NCBI GenBank assembly: GCA_019323195.1
Contig: JAHWHQ010000111.1
Location: 1-23,301 of the forward strand
Reading direction: 5' to 3'
Source: Candidatus Woesearchaeota archaeon
GTDB lineage: Archaea > Nanobdellota > Nanobdellia > Woesearchaeales > JACPBV01
Length of the DNA: 23,301 bases
The notes below the pieces were generated by a model that ran no database searches, was not told where the DNA came from, and saw only the letters and a program-made list of their open reading frames with translations. The translations under genes were made by a program, and so were the position numbers. Below are positions 17,351 through 23,274 of this stretch, piece by piece. Positions within the stretch are counted from its first letter, which is position 1. Each line of letters starts with the position of its first letter.

Positions 17351-17632
17351 ATGAAGGAGATAAGTCTGGAAAAGGTAGAGAAGTATATCTCTGTCACAAA
17401 GAAGGCGATAAGCAAGGCAGAGAAGAGCGGAAACAGGACATCCCTGGAGAAGGAAAGGGAAGATTGTCTGGACATGATAAAAAGATATTTCTCAGATGCT
17501 ATGCATTTCAGGAAGAAAGGGGACCTTGTGAATGCGTTTGCTGCCCTTAATTATGCGCATGGGTGGCTGGATGCCTGCGCAAGGATAGGGATGTTTGATG
17601 TGCATGACAGCGAGCTTTTTACTGTGGAATGA
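17351..17632 (+). CDS. DUF357 family protein
   Basis: A 93-residue helical protein. The C-terminal stretch RYFSDAMHFRKKGDLVNAFAALNYAHGWLDACARIG is the hallmark of DUF357, a conserved archaeal family without known function; the N-terminal half (KVEKYISVTKKAISKAEK) is amphipathic helix. The repeated helix pattern resembles TPR or HEPN-like bundles. It follows rpoK by 14 bases and is the last gene of the superoperon; its stop is 3 bases from the stop of the convergent secreted-protein gene. No Shine-Dalgarno sequence is visible; a T-rich stretch at 17340-17348 just upstream may weaken read-through from rpoK. Confidence 0.82.
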   Translation: MKEISLEKVEKYISVTKKAISKAEKSGNRTSLEKEREDCLDMIKRYFSDAMHFRKKGDLVNAFAALNYAHGWLDACARIGMFDVHDSELFTVE

Positions 17633-17635
17633 GGG

Positions 17636-18817
17636 TTATTTTGAATCTGTCTTAACCGATTTCAGAATCTTCTGGCATTCTTCTATCTGGTTCGGATCTA
17701 TAGAATGGTTATTTAGCAGATCATCTGCAAATTCACGGGCAAGATTATTGTACTTAAAACGTGAAGCAGTCTCAGTGAATATCTGATATCTTTTTTCAGG
17801 ATCATCCTGAGAGTAATAAAATTCGCGAAGGTCTGGCCCTATCTCATCTTTTTTATCCTGAAGAAATCTGCTATTTGAATGAAGATACAATTGGATATAT
17901 GAATCTAAGGTCTGCCTATATGAGCCTGGACCCCATTGTACTTCATCACTATAAGAGCTTGGCTTTTCCCAAGGTATACCGTTACGCATTCCCTGTAAAT
18001 TAGACTGGAACTCATCATATGCTGCTTTGTTCGCATCTTGTAATCTCCCTAATTGAGTGTAAAAGAAGGGGAGATATTCGGTCATTCCATTTTTTTTTAA
18101 TGATTTTTCTAATTGAGGCAGAAACTCGCTTTCTTCTTTTTTTATCCCTGATTTCTTTAAATACTTGAATATGAAGTCTCCGAATAGGAACATACCCCAT
18201 TTAGCAGTTTCCCGTTCATCCCCCTTTATATGCCGATCATTTTTTACCCTATCTGCAAAATCATCGGTAAGCTTATGGACAAAACTTAAGTAAATGTTTG
18301 TGTCAAGCAGTTTTTTTTTATTAATATTATGCGAATTTGCTTTCCAGAACTCATACATCTCATCTATGTTGCCCGAGTCTAGGATTTGTGCAGCTGTTCT
18401 GTTCAATTCTTCTTTATCGGCACATGGTTTTCCATCCCAGGGTACTGGATTTAGGTTTAAATAAATCCCCTCACCTGTAGCATAATAGCTATCCCTTAGA
18501 TAGAATACAGTAATTTTGCCATTAGCAGAATTCATATAAAGTGTTTCCGTTAGAGGGTTGCCATCTTTATCCAATATTAATCTGCCTACAAATTCTTTCA
18601 GACTGTATCCATCAGGCTTAAAACCCTGTTCCCTAAGGCTCTCCAGAATTTTTTCTCTTGATTGGCTAGAATCAGGAATCGTATCTTCTGCTTTTCCCTT
18701 TTTATCCCCATTATCATTTACTTTGTTTTCTAGTCCACCATCTAATGCAACGGCTTTTCCTGCATGAGCCAAGCTGGCAACCAATACTAGGTAAAGTAAT
18801 AGCCTTTTATAGTCCAT
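17636..18817 (-). CDS. Unrecognised secreted protein, AT-rich
   Basis: A 393-residue protein I do not recognise. Residues 1-24 are a signal peptide (KRLLLYLVLVASLAHA hydrophobic core, likely cut after AHA or KAVA) without a lipobox, so it should be released or loosely held outside. Residues 25-55 are polar and charged. Residues about 58-130 seem to form a mixed domain (GFKPDGYSLKEFVGRLILD, TVFYLRDSYY). The rest is predicted mostly helical and charged (FVHKLTDDFADRV, GDFIFKYLKKSG, LREFYYSQDDPEKRY). Only one cysteine (in KPCADKEE) lies in the first half of the mature part and one near the end, so disulfides are unlikely. Codon use is clearly AT-richer than that of the exosome genes, with long T runs, which suggests late acquisition. 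A TATA box 26-33 bases upstream predicts a leaderless mRNA. Confidence 0.7.
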   Translation of the reverse strand: MDYKRLLLYLVLVASLAHAGKAVALDGGLENKVNDNGDKKGKAEDTIPDSSQSREKILESLREQGFKPDGYSLKEFVGRLILDKDGNPLTETLYMNSANGKITVFYLRDSYYATGEGIYLNLNPVPWDGKPCADKEELNRTAAQILDSGNIDEMYEFWKANSHNINKKKLLDTNIYLSFVHKLTDDFADRVKNDRHIKGDERETAKWGMFLFGDFIFKYLKKSGIKKEESEFLPQLEKSLKKNGMTEYLPFFYTQLGRLQDANKAAYDEFQSNLQGMRNGIPWEKPSSYSDEVQWGPGSYRQTLDSYIQLYLHSNSRFLQDKKDEIGPDLREFYYSQDDPEKRYQIFTETASRFKYNNLAREFADDLLNNHSIDPNQIEECQKILKSVKTDSK

Positions 18818-18842
18818 ATTACCAATATAGAATAAGCAAGGG

Positions 18843-18850
18843 TATATAAA
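18843..18850 (-). promoter_or_regulatory. TATA box for the secreted orphan
   Basis: Minus-strand TTTATATA, 26-33 bases before the ATG at 18817, so transcription should start at or beside the start codon. A second, weaker minus-strand element (ATATAAAG, 18884-18891) lies further upstream. Confidence 0.5.
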
Positions 18851-18927
18851 TGTTACTATTATTTAGTGACATATTTTGTGAATCTTTATATGGGGCTTAG
18901 TTGGATAAACGACCCGAACTAAGAACC

Positions 18928-19581
18928 TCATGAATCCCCGCTAACCAGCCTCTGCAGGGCTATATAGCCTTTGCTGGAGTCTTTCTTGGATACTATGAAG
19001 GTTAATTCTGTCAGGGTTGAGACTAATTCATAGATGTTTACATTGTCCCAGTTCAGCTTTCTTGCTACTGTTGAGATTATGCCAGGCGTATGCAGGAAAT
19101 CGCCGGAAAAGCTTAATGACAGGGAAACGAGGTCCTTTTCCACATGGAGTATCTTTTCACCTGCCAGGCCTTTTTTTATGCTCTCCAGATACCTCATGTT
19201 GGAGATTATGCTTACCTCGTAGTTTCCATGGATCACGTTAAGTGCATCGCCTTTTTCATAATCAACAACTGAATATATCTTTTTCAGCTTGCTGAACAGG
19301 GAAGGGGATTTTCTTACAGAGATATCGCAGAGGTTTGTTTTCATGATTATCTCAGAGTTGTAGTCAAACTTCGGCCTTGGGGCTTTCTGAAGCTTTTCTG
19401 AATACCTCCTTAAGGCCATGACGACGGCAGAATTCTTTACCTTCTTGTCAAGCTCCTGCTCAATCTCAGGGATTAGCTGCTCTGCCAGGTTCCCGTAGCT
19501 GATAATGCCCTGCTCTATGGCATCATGAAGCACAGGCCTTGAGCTTACGATCTTATTTATAAGGTGCGAGATGGTTACCAT
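18928..19581 (-). CDS. ACT-domain protein, possible amino-acid-responsive regulator
   Basis: A 217-residue protein. Residues 1-65 are helical (HLINKIVSSRPVLHDAIEQG, ISYGNLAEQLIPEIEQEL, KNSAVVMALRRYSEKL) and could form a helix-turn-helix-like module. The C-terminal half looks like tandem ACT-like folds: ISIISNMRYLES in the first, then SLSLSFSGDFLHTPGIISTVARKL, NIYELVSTLTELTFIVSKKD and GYIALQRLV, which closely follow the aspartokinase ACT pattern (P-G-x-x-x-x-x-x-L, N-I-x-x-x-S-T-x-x-x-x-F-V-V). ACT domains bind amino acids. It is divergent from dapB-dapA, 256 bases away, so lysine- or diaminopimelate-dependent control of those genes is an attractive inference. DNA binding is not proven by the sequence. 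An alternative is an orphan regulatory subunit for an aspartokinase encoded elsewhere. Confidence 0.65.
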   Translation of the reverse strand: MVTISHLINKIVSSRPVLHDAIEQGIISYGNLAEQLIPEIEQELDKKVKNSAVVMALRRYSEKLQKAPRPKFDYNSEIIMKTNLCDISVRKSPSLFSKLKKIYSVVDYEKGDALNVIHGNYEVSIISNMRYLESIKKGLAGEKILHVEKDLVSLSLSFSGDFLHTPGIISTVARKLNWDNVNIYELVSTLTELTFIVSKKDSSKGYIALQRLVSGDS

Positions 19582-19622
19582 TTTCCTGTTTTCTTACAAA
19601 GTGTTATAATGATAACAGAAAG

Positions 19623-19640
19623 TTTAAATAGCTTATAAAG
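19623..19640. promoter_or_regulatory. Divergent TATA elements between the ACT gene and dapB
   Basis: Two AT elements lie side by side: TTTAAATA (19623-19630), about 42-49 bases before the minus-strand ACT gene, and CTTATAAAG (19632-19640), which can serve dapB on the plus strand. Use of the latter would start transcription near 19665 and give dapB a leader of about 170 bases containing the long hairpin. Confidence 0.4.
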
Positions 19641-19690
19641 TTATCGGTTTTTGAGAAGTAAAGCTAGTAAGTATAGTAAAGAGTCGCATT

Positions 19691-19781
19691 CAGAGAAAAT
19701 AGAAGATATAGCACAGTGGCACCCTGCATGCCGCACGCTGCATGCGGGGGTGCTACTGTGCTATTGAAGAGGATTTCTCTG
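19691..19781 (+). promoter_or_regulatory. Long structured leader hairpin before dapB (candidate cis-regulatory RNA or operator)
   Basis: The left arm 19708-19731 (ATAGCACAGTGGCACCC, then T and GCATGC) pairs with the right arm 19740-19764 (GCATGC, GGGGG, then TGCTACTGTGCTAT). The pairing is near perfect over about 23 base pairs, with one G-U wobble and a small T-versus-GG bulge; the loop is 8 bases. Outside this, CAGAGAAA (19691-19698) pairs with TTTCTCTG (19774-19781). Between the two helices is a 9-by-9 internal loop (19699-19707 and 19765-19773) that can form two tandem G-A/A-G steps, as in structured purine-rich RNA loops. The hairpin is much more GC-rich than its surroundings. It lies 56 bases before the dapB ATG and 45 bases before its Shine-Dalgarno sequence. 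It could equally act as a DNA palindrome. Confidence 0.65.
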
Positions 19782-19837
19782 CAAGTGACATATGTACTTA
19801 TGAATTTTACTTAATGGTTTTTAAAGGAGGTATTTTT

Positions 19838-20545
19838 ATGAACATTGCAATAATAGGATACGGAAAGATGGGACACATCATAGAAAAGATTGCAGCAGAG
19901 AGGGGAATAAATGTCATAGCTAAGATCGACCCTGCTGCAGAAGGGGCGACGCACAAGGAGATAAGCGAAGAGTCTTTAAAGGATGCTGATGCCTGCATAG
20001 AGTTTACAGCGCCTGATGTTGCGGTTGAGAATATTAAAAAGATATCTGCACTGGGAAAGAATATTGTTGTAGGAACAACAGGATGGTATAATAAGGTAGA
20101 GGAAGTGAAAAAATATGCAGAAGAGAATGATATTGGGCTTATTTATGCGCCTAATTTCTCAATTGGGGTGAATGTATTCTTCAGGCTGGCTAAATATATA
20201 TCAAGGATGATGAATAAGCTTAATGATTACGAGGTTAAGATGACAGAGGCGCATCACATACATAAGAAAGATGCACCGTCAGGGACTGCAAAGAAGATTG
20301 CAGAGATAATAAAGGAGAACATCGAAAGGGTAGATGAGATAGATATCAAGAGCATAAGGGAAGGGGAGATACCAGGGACGCATACTGTTGATTTTGAATC
20401 AAGCGCAGACATAATAAAGATAGAGCACGAGGCAAAAGGCAGGGAGGGCTTTGCATCAGGAGCGGTTATGGCTGCTGAATGGATCAAGGGAAGGAAAGGC
20501 TTTTACTCGATAGAGGATATGATGAAAGAGGTAATCAAGGAATAA
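19838..20545 (+). CDS. dapB: 4-hydroxy-tetrahydrodipicolinate reductase
   Basis: A 235-residue NAD(P)H-dependent enzyme that reduces the DapA product to tetrahydrodipicolinate in the diaminopimelate route to lysine. Seen: the Rossmann start MNIAIIGYGKMGHII, CIEFTAPDVAVENIKKI, IVVGTTGWYNK, APNFSIGVNVFFRL, and the active-site motif EAHHIHKKDAPSGTAKKI, with catalytic His and Lys. The C-terminal GREGFASGAVMAAEWIKGRKGFYSIEDM is typical. The ATG at 19838 is strongly supported: GGAGG (19826-19830) lies 7 bases ahead and the Rossmann strand begins at residue 2; 32 upstream in-frame residues from 19742 would start inside the leader hairpin. Stop and dapA ATG are 16 bases apart. Length is short compared with E. 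coli DapB (273), like many clostridial and archaeal forms. Confidence 0.95.
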   Translation: MNIAIIGYGKMGHIIEKIAAERGINVIAKIDPAAEGATHKEISEESLKDADACIEFTAPDVAVENIKKISALGKNIVVGTTGWYNKVEEVKKYAEENDIGLIYAPNFSIGVNVFFRLAKYISRMMNKLNDYEVKMTEAHHIHKKDAPSGTAKKIAEIIKENIERVDEIDIKSIREGEIPGTHTVDFESSADIIKIEHEAKGREGFASGAVMAAEWIKGRKGFYSIEDMMKEVIKE

Positions 20546-20561
20546 GAGGAGGTATAATAAA

Positions 20562-21443
20562 ATGTTTGAAGGTGTTTTTACGGCTATAATTACCCCATTC
20601 AAGGAGGATGGAAGTGTGGATGAGGAATGCTTGAAGAGACTGATCGACTTTAATATAGAGAATGGCATTTCAGGGATTGTCCCTTGCGGAACAACAGGCG
20701 AGTCTCCAACATTAAGCCATGATGAGCATGACAGGGTTATAGAGCTGACAGTGCAGCATGTAAACAAAAGGGTTCCTGTAATAGCAGGCACCGGGTCGAA
20801 CTCAACAGCAGAGGCCATAAGATTAACAAAACATGCAGAGGAAGCAGGGGCAGACGGCTGCTTAGTGGTCAACCCTTACTATAACAAGCCTACGCAGGAA
20901 GGCCTTTACAGGCATTTCAAGGCTGTTGCGGATTCTGTTAAGGCACCAATTGTTGTCTACAACATCAAAGGAAGGACCGGCGTTAATGTTGAAACTCCTA
21001 CACTTATGAGGCTGGTCAAGGACTGTGCTAATATTAAAGCAGTGAAGGAGGCTTCAGGCGACATAAACCAGATGAAGGATGTTATCTCGCAAAGGCCGGA
21101 AGGGTTTTCTGTCTTAAGCGGGGATGATAATATAACGCTTGAGCTGATAAAGGCAGGAGGCAACGGCGTCATATCTGTAGCTTCAAATATCATCCCTGAC
21201 AGGATGTCTGCTATGGTCAAGGCAGCCTTAGAGGGCAATTTTGAGCTGGCTGAAAAGCTTAATGATGAGCTGGCACCTTTTTTCGGGGCTGAGTTCATTG
21301 AGACAAACCCAATCCCGATAAAGGCAGCCCTGGCTATGAAAGGTATGTGCAACGAAGTCTATAGACTGCCGATGTGCGAGCTAAGGCCTGAGAACAGAGA
21401 GAAGCTGAAGAAGGTACTGGCAGAGATGGGGATTATATCGTAA
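20562..21443 (+). CDS. dapA: 4-hydroxy-tetrahydrodipicolinate synthase
   Basis: A 293-residue TIM-barrel aldolase that condenses pyruvate with aspartate semialdehyde, the first step of the lysine/diaminopimelate branch. Seen: FEGVFTAIITPFKEDGSVDE, the CGTTGESPTLSHDEH loop (catalytic Thr), NPYYNKPTQEGLYRHF, VVYNIKGRTGVNV (catalytic Tyr and Arg), VKEASGD with the Schiff-base lysine, SGDDNITLELIKAGGNGVISV, and NPIPIKAALAMKG. All key residues are present. GAGGAGGT (20547-20554) precedes the ATG at the right distance, and the gene is directly behind dapB, so they form a two-gene operon under the structured leader. Later lysine genes are not in the window. Confidence 0.96.
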   Translation: MFEGVFTAIITPFKEDGSVDEECLKRLIDFNIENGISGIVPCGTTGESPTLSHDEHDRVIELTVQHVNKRVPVIAGTGSNSTAEAIRLTKHAEEAGADGCLVVNPYYNKPTQEGLYRHFKAVADSVKAPIVVYNIKGRTGVNVETPTLMRLVKDCANIKAVKEASGDINQMKDVISQRPEGFSVLSGDDNITLELIKAGGNGVISVASNIIPDRMSAMVKAALEGNFELAEKLNDELAPFFGAEFIETNPIPIKAALAMKGMCNEVYRLPMCELRPENREKLKKVLAEMGIIS

Positions 21444-21445
21444 GA

Positions 21446-21454
21446 TTTATAAAA
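21446..21454 (+). promoter_or_regulatory. TATA box for eS8
   Basis: TTTATAAAA lies 22-30 bases before the eS8 ATG and only 3 bases after the dapA stop. Transcription should begin at or beside the start codon (leaderless mRNA). No Shine-Dalgarno sequence is present, in agreement. Confidence 0.6.
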
Positions 21455-21475
21455 AGAATCATAATCCTGCTTCTT

Positions 21476-21853
21476 ATGGTTGTATTTCAGGGAAAAGGAA
21501 GAAGGAGCTCAAGAGGCTCAAGGTATAAGAGATCCAGAGAGTATAAAAAGCATGAGCTAGGCAGGATACCTTCCCTTACAGGCCTGGAGAAAAAAAGGCT
21601 GCAGAGGATAAGAACACTGGGGGGGAGAAGGAAGCTAAGGCTGTTGAGCGAAGAGTATGCCAATGTTTCTGACAAGAGCAATAAGGCTAAAAAGGTCAAG
21701 ATAAAGACAACAACCGAGAACCCTGCCAACAGCCATTTTGTCAGAAGAAACATAATGACAAAAGGGACTATCATAGACACAGAGCTGGGAAAGGCAAGAA
21801 TAACCTCAAGGCCCGGACAGGACGGGGTTATTAACGCTGTGCTGGTGAAGTGA
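21476..21853 (+). CDS. rps8e: Ribosomal protein eS8 (S8e)
   Basis: A 125-residue small-subunit ribosomal protein found in archaea and eukaryotes. Seen: the basic N-terminus VVFQGKGRRSSRGSRYKRSRE, KKHELGRIPSLTGLEKKR, RTLGGRRKLRLLSEEYANV, and the highly conserved end ENPANSHFVRRNIMTKGTII followed by DTELGKARITSRPGQDGVIN. Length is normal for archaea. It has its own promoter, very close to dapA, and a T-rich stretch after the stop, so it is probably transcribed alone. Confidence 0.96.
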   Translation: MVVFQGKGRRSSRGSRYKRSREYKKHELGRIPSLTGLEKKRLQRIRTLGGRRKLRLLSEEYANVSDKSNKAKKVKIKTTTENPANSHFVRRNIMTKGTIIDTELGKARITSRPGQDGVINAVLVK

Positions 21854-21870
21854 TTTATTTCTTTGTTCTT
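21854..21870 (+). terminator. T-rich archaeal terminator after eS8
   Basis: The 17 bases directly behind the eS8 stop are 13 T with no run of purines, the usual form of an archaeal intrinsic terminator, which needs no hairpin. The next gene starts with its own TATA box 21 bases later. Confidence 0.45.
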
Positions 21871-21890
21871 ACAACATTATAGCGGTTAAA

Positions 21891-21900
21891 TTTAAATATA
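21891..21900 (+). promoter_or_regulatory. TATA box for hisI
   Basis: TTTAAATATA lies 25-34 bases before the hisI ATG, so a leaderless mRNA is likely. The preceding GCGGTTAAA recurs at 22671-22679 in front of the hisI remnant. Confidence 0.6.
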
Positions 21901-21924
21901 TACCTTCATTATCCTATCCCTAAA

Positions 21925-22290
21925 ATGGAGCTTAACTTTGACAAACTAAATGGGCTGGTTCCTGCCGTTATCCAGGACCATAAGACCAATGAGGTATTGA
22001 TGGTCGGGTTTATGGACAAGGAGGCCTATGGGAAGACCCTGGAGACAGGGAAGGTGTGGTATTACAGCAGAACCAGGAATAAATTGTGGATGAAAGGGGA
22101 GACATCAGGCAATGTGCAGATCGTCAAGGAGATATTGGTCGATTGTGACGAAGATACTTTAGTGATAAAGGTCGAGCAGAAAGGTGGTGCTGCATGCCAT
22201 AATGGCTATGAGAGCTGCTTTTACAGGGACATCGAAGGAAAGGTTATAGGCAAAAAGGTTTTTGACCCTGAGAAGGTCTATTCTAAATGA
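21925..22290 (+). CDS. hisI: Phosphoribosyl-AMP cyclohydrolase
   Basis: A 121-residue zinc enzyme that opens the adenine ring of phosphoribosyl-AMP, the third step of histidine synthesis. Seen: [46 protein letters not shown], the metal-binding [13 protein letters not shown], and [12 protein letters not shown] with the second and third zinc cysteines. It is a lone monofunctional form, not fused to HisE, and no other his gene is in the window. The last 71 bases (22220-22290) recur in altered form at 22704-22774. Confidence 0.96.
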   Translation: MELNFDKLNGLVPAVIQDHKTNEVLMVGFMDKEAYGKTLETGKVWYYSRTRNKLWMKGETSGNVQIVKEILVDCDEDTLVIKVEQKGGAACHNGYESCFYRDIEGKVIGKKVFDPEKVYSK

Positions 22291-22309
22291 TCTATATCTT
22301 GGTGGAAAG

Positions 22310-22627
22310 ATGAGTCAATACACAAGCGTTGGAATTGAAGAAAAGATTATTGTAATACCACCAAATGGAGAATGGTATTATTTAGAAGAAGGTAGTGGAA
22401 AAAACTATGAACTAATGACAGATTATTCTGAAGAAAGAATAGGTGGGGGTGAATTGCCATTAGCAAAAATAGCGATTAGATTTAATGTTAGTGGTGAAGA
22501 AAAAGAGAAGAAGTTGGTAAACAAAGTTAATGAATATGAAAATGAAAAAAATGTTCAGATTGATGCATTAAGAATTGTATGTCTTAATGATATTTTGACT
22601 GCTTATGCCCTTAGGGAGATTAAATAG
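22310..22627 (+). CDS. Unrecognised small AT-rich protein behind hisI
   Basis: A 105-residue protein I do not recognise. It starts MSQYTSVGIEEKIIVIPPNG and has no signal peptide or membrane segment. The first half looks beta-rich (GEWYYLEEGSGKNYELM), the second contains a charged helix (EEKEKKLVNKVNEYENEKN) and ends LRIVCLNDILTAYALREIK. The ATG at 22310 has GGTGG 5 bases ahead; an earlier in-frame start at 22262 would lie inside hisI and is rejected. Codon use is much AT-richer than hisI, suggesting foreign origin. It sits exactly between the hisI stop and the start of the hisI-like remnant. Function unknown. Confidence 0.6.
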   Translation: MSQYTSVGIEEKIIVIPPNGEWYYLEEGSGKNYELMTDYSEERIGGGELPLAKIAIRFNVSGEEKEKKLVNKVNEYENEKNVQIDALRIVCLNDILTAYALREIK

Positions 22628-22664
22628 GAGTTTTCACGGTTTGATTCTTTCTAATAATACCAGC

Positions 22665-22699
22665 AATATTGCGGTTAAATCTGAAAGTTAAATATAGGC
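22665..22699 (+). repeat. hisI-promoter-like sequence in front of the hisI remnant
   Basis: GCGGTTAAAT (22671-22680) is identical to 21882-21891, and TTAAATATA (22688-22696) matches 21892-21900 of the hisI promoter, with about eight extra bases between them. The flanking CAATATT also resembles CAACATT upstream of hisI. It appears to be a diverged copy of the hisI promoter joined directly to the hisI 3' end. Confidence 0.5.
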
Positions 22700-22703
22700 C
22701 CCA

Positions 22704-22774
22704 TTTACAGGGATACTAAAGGAAAGGTTGTTGGCAGGAAGGTTTTTGAGCCTGAGAAGGTTTATTCTAATTGA
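22704..22774 (+). pseudogene. hisI: Decayed 3' end of a second hisI copy
   Basis: These 71 bases match the last 71 bases of hisI (22220-22290) at about 60 positions by eye, ending in the same stop position. In the hisI frame they read YRDTKGKVVGRKVFEPEKVY and then SN-stop, against [20 protein letters not shown] and SK-stop in the intact gene. Changes are mostly conservative or silent, so this copy was once under coding constraint. The rest of the gene, including all catalytic residues, is missing. Confidence 0.85.
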
Positions 22775-22799
22775 TATATAGTTTATATAGGAGAAAAAC

Positions 22800-22807
22800 T
22801 TATATAT
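22800..22807 (+). promoter_or_regulatory. TATA box for the last orphan gene
   Basis: TTATATAT lies 25-32 bases before the ATG at 22832, consistent with a leaderless transcript. Another TATA-like element, TTTATATAG, lies near 22782-22790. Confidence 0.45.
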
Positions 22808-22831
22808 TCTATAACTATTCTAGTATTCAGA

Positions 22832-23209
22832 ATGGCATTATCCCTAGATTCAAAATTTAAGGAAAAGGTACAAATAGAAGAAAATATTGGAAAAATAATC
22901 AATTCGGAAAAAAAAATTCTACTTTGGTACAGACCCTTAGATGAACTAAAAGAACTTACTCACAAAAATTACACAGGAGGTATGACAGATAAAGGAGAGT
23001 TGCTTCAATTTTGGGTTTATAATAAAGCTACAATAGATGAAATAAATCAGTCGTTCGAATATCTACTTAAAAAAAAGAAGGAAAATAATAAAGGAATAGA
23101 TGACGTGCAGATATTACTTGTGAGTTATTTTACTGGAAAGAATTCTATTAGTGGTGTTGCTTATCCTATAAAAGAGGGAGTGCCTACTAAGATGAAGGAT
23201 AAGAAATAA
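22832..23209 (+). CDS. Unrecognised small AT-rich protein behind the hisI remnant
   Basis: A 125-residue protein I do not recognise, with no signal peptide or membrane segment. It begins MALSLDSKFKEKVQIEENIG, has a possible strand KKILLWYRP, a helix with IDEINQSFEYLLKKKKENN, then strand DVQILLVSYF and a basic tail ending TKMKDKK. It does not look homologous to the other orphan at 22310. Base composition is strongly AT-rich with A runs. It has its own TATA box and no Shine-Dalgarno sequence. It may be part of the same acquired segment as the 22310 gene. Function unknown. Confidence 0.6.
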   Translation: MALSLDSKFKEKVQIEENIGKIINSEKKILLWYRPLDELKELTHKNYTGGMTDKGELLQFWVYNKATIDEINQSFEYLLKKKKENNKGIDDVQILLVSYFTGKNSISGVAYPIKEGVPTKMKDKK

Positions 23210-23217
23210 ACTTACCG

Positions 23218-23274
23218 ACGACAAAATACGGAAAATGGAGCATATAGACTATAAAAAACCTATTTTATTGTCGT
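23218..23274 (+). terminator. Inverted repeat after the last gene, possible terminator or element edge
   Basis: ACGACAA (23218-23224) pairs with TTGTCGT (23268-23274), and AATA (23225-23228) can extend the stem with TATT (23261-23264) past a 3-base bulge. The enclosed 32 bases are A-rich. T-rich sequence follows towards the window end. It could be a 3'-end structure or the edge of the AT-rich segment; the window ends too soon to decide. Confidence 0.3.

Noticed and set aside
18896..18923. 7-base-pair inverted repeat CTTAGTT/AACTAAG after the ACT gene
   Set aside because: The stem is short, the 14-base loop is wide and no T run follows on the minus strand, so neither a terminator nor an RNA gene can be claimed.
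19742..19837. Upstream ATG that would extend DapB by 32 residues
   Set aside because: It starts inside the right arm of the leader hairpin, has no Shine-Dalgarno sequence, and the added residues precede the Rossmann start; GGAGG supports 19838.
19691..19837. Classical lysine riboswitch before dapB
   Set aside because: The lysine riboswitch has a five-helix junction with conserved core sequence; only one long extended hairpin is present here.
22262..22309. Upstream start of the orphan behind hisI, inside hisI
   Set aside because: It uses a non-ATG codon within the hisI 3' end; the ATG at 22310 has a GGTGG ribosome site at correct spacing.
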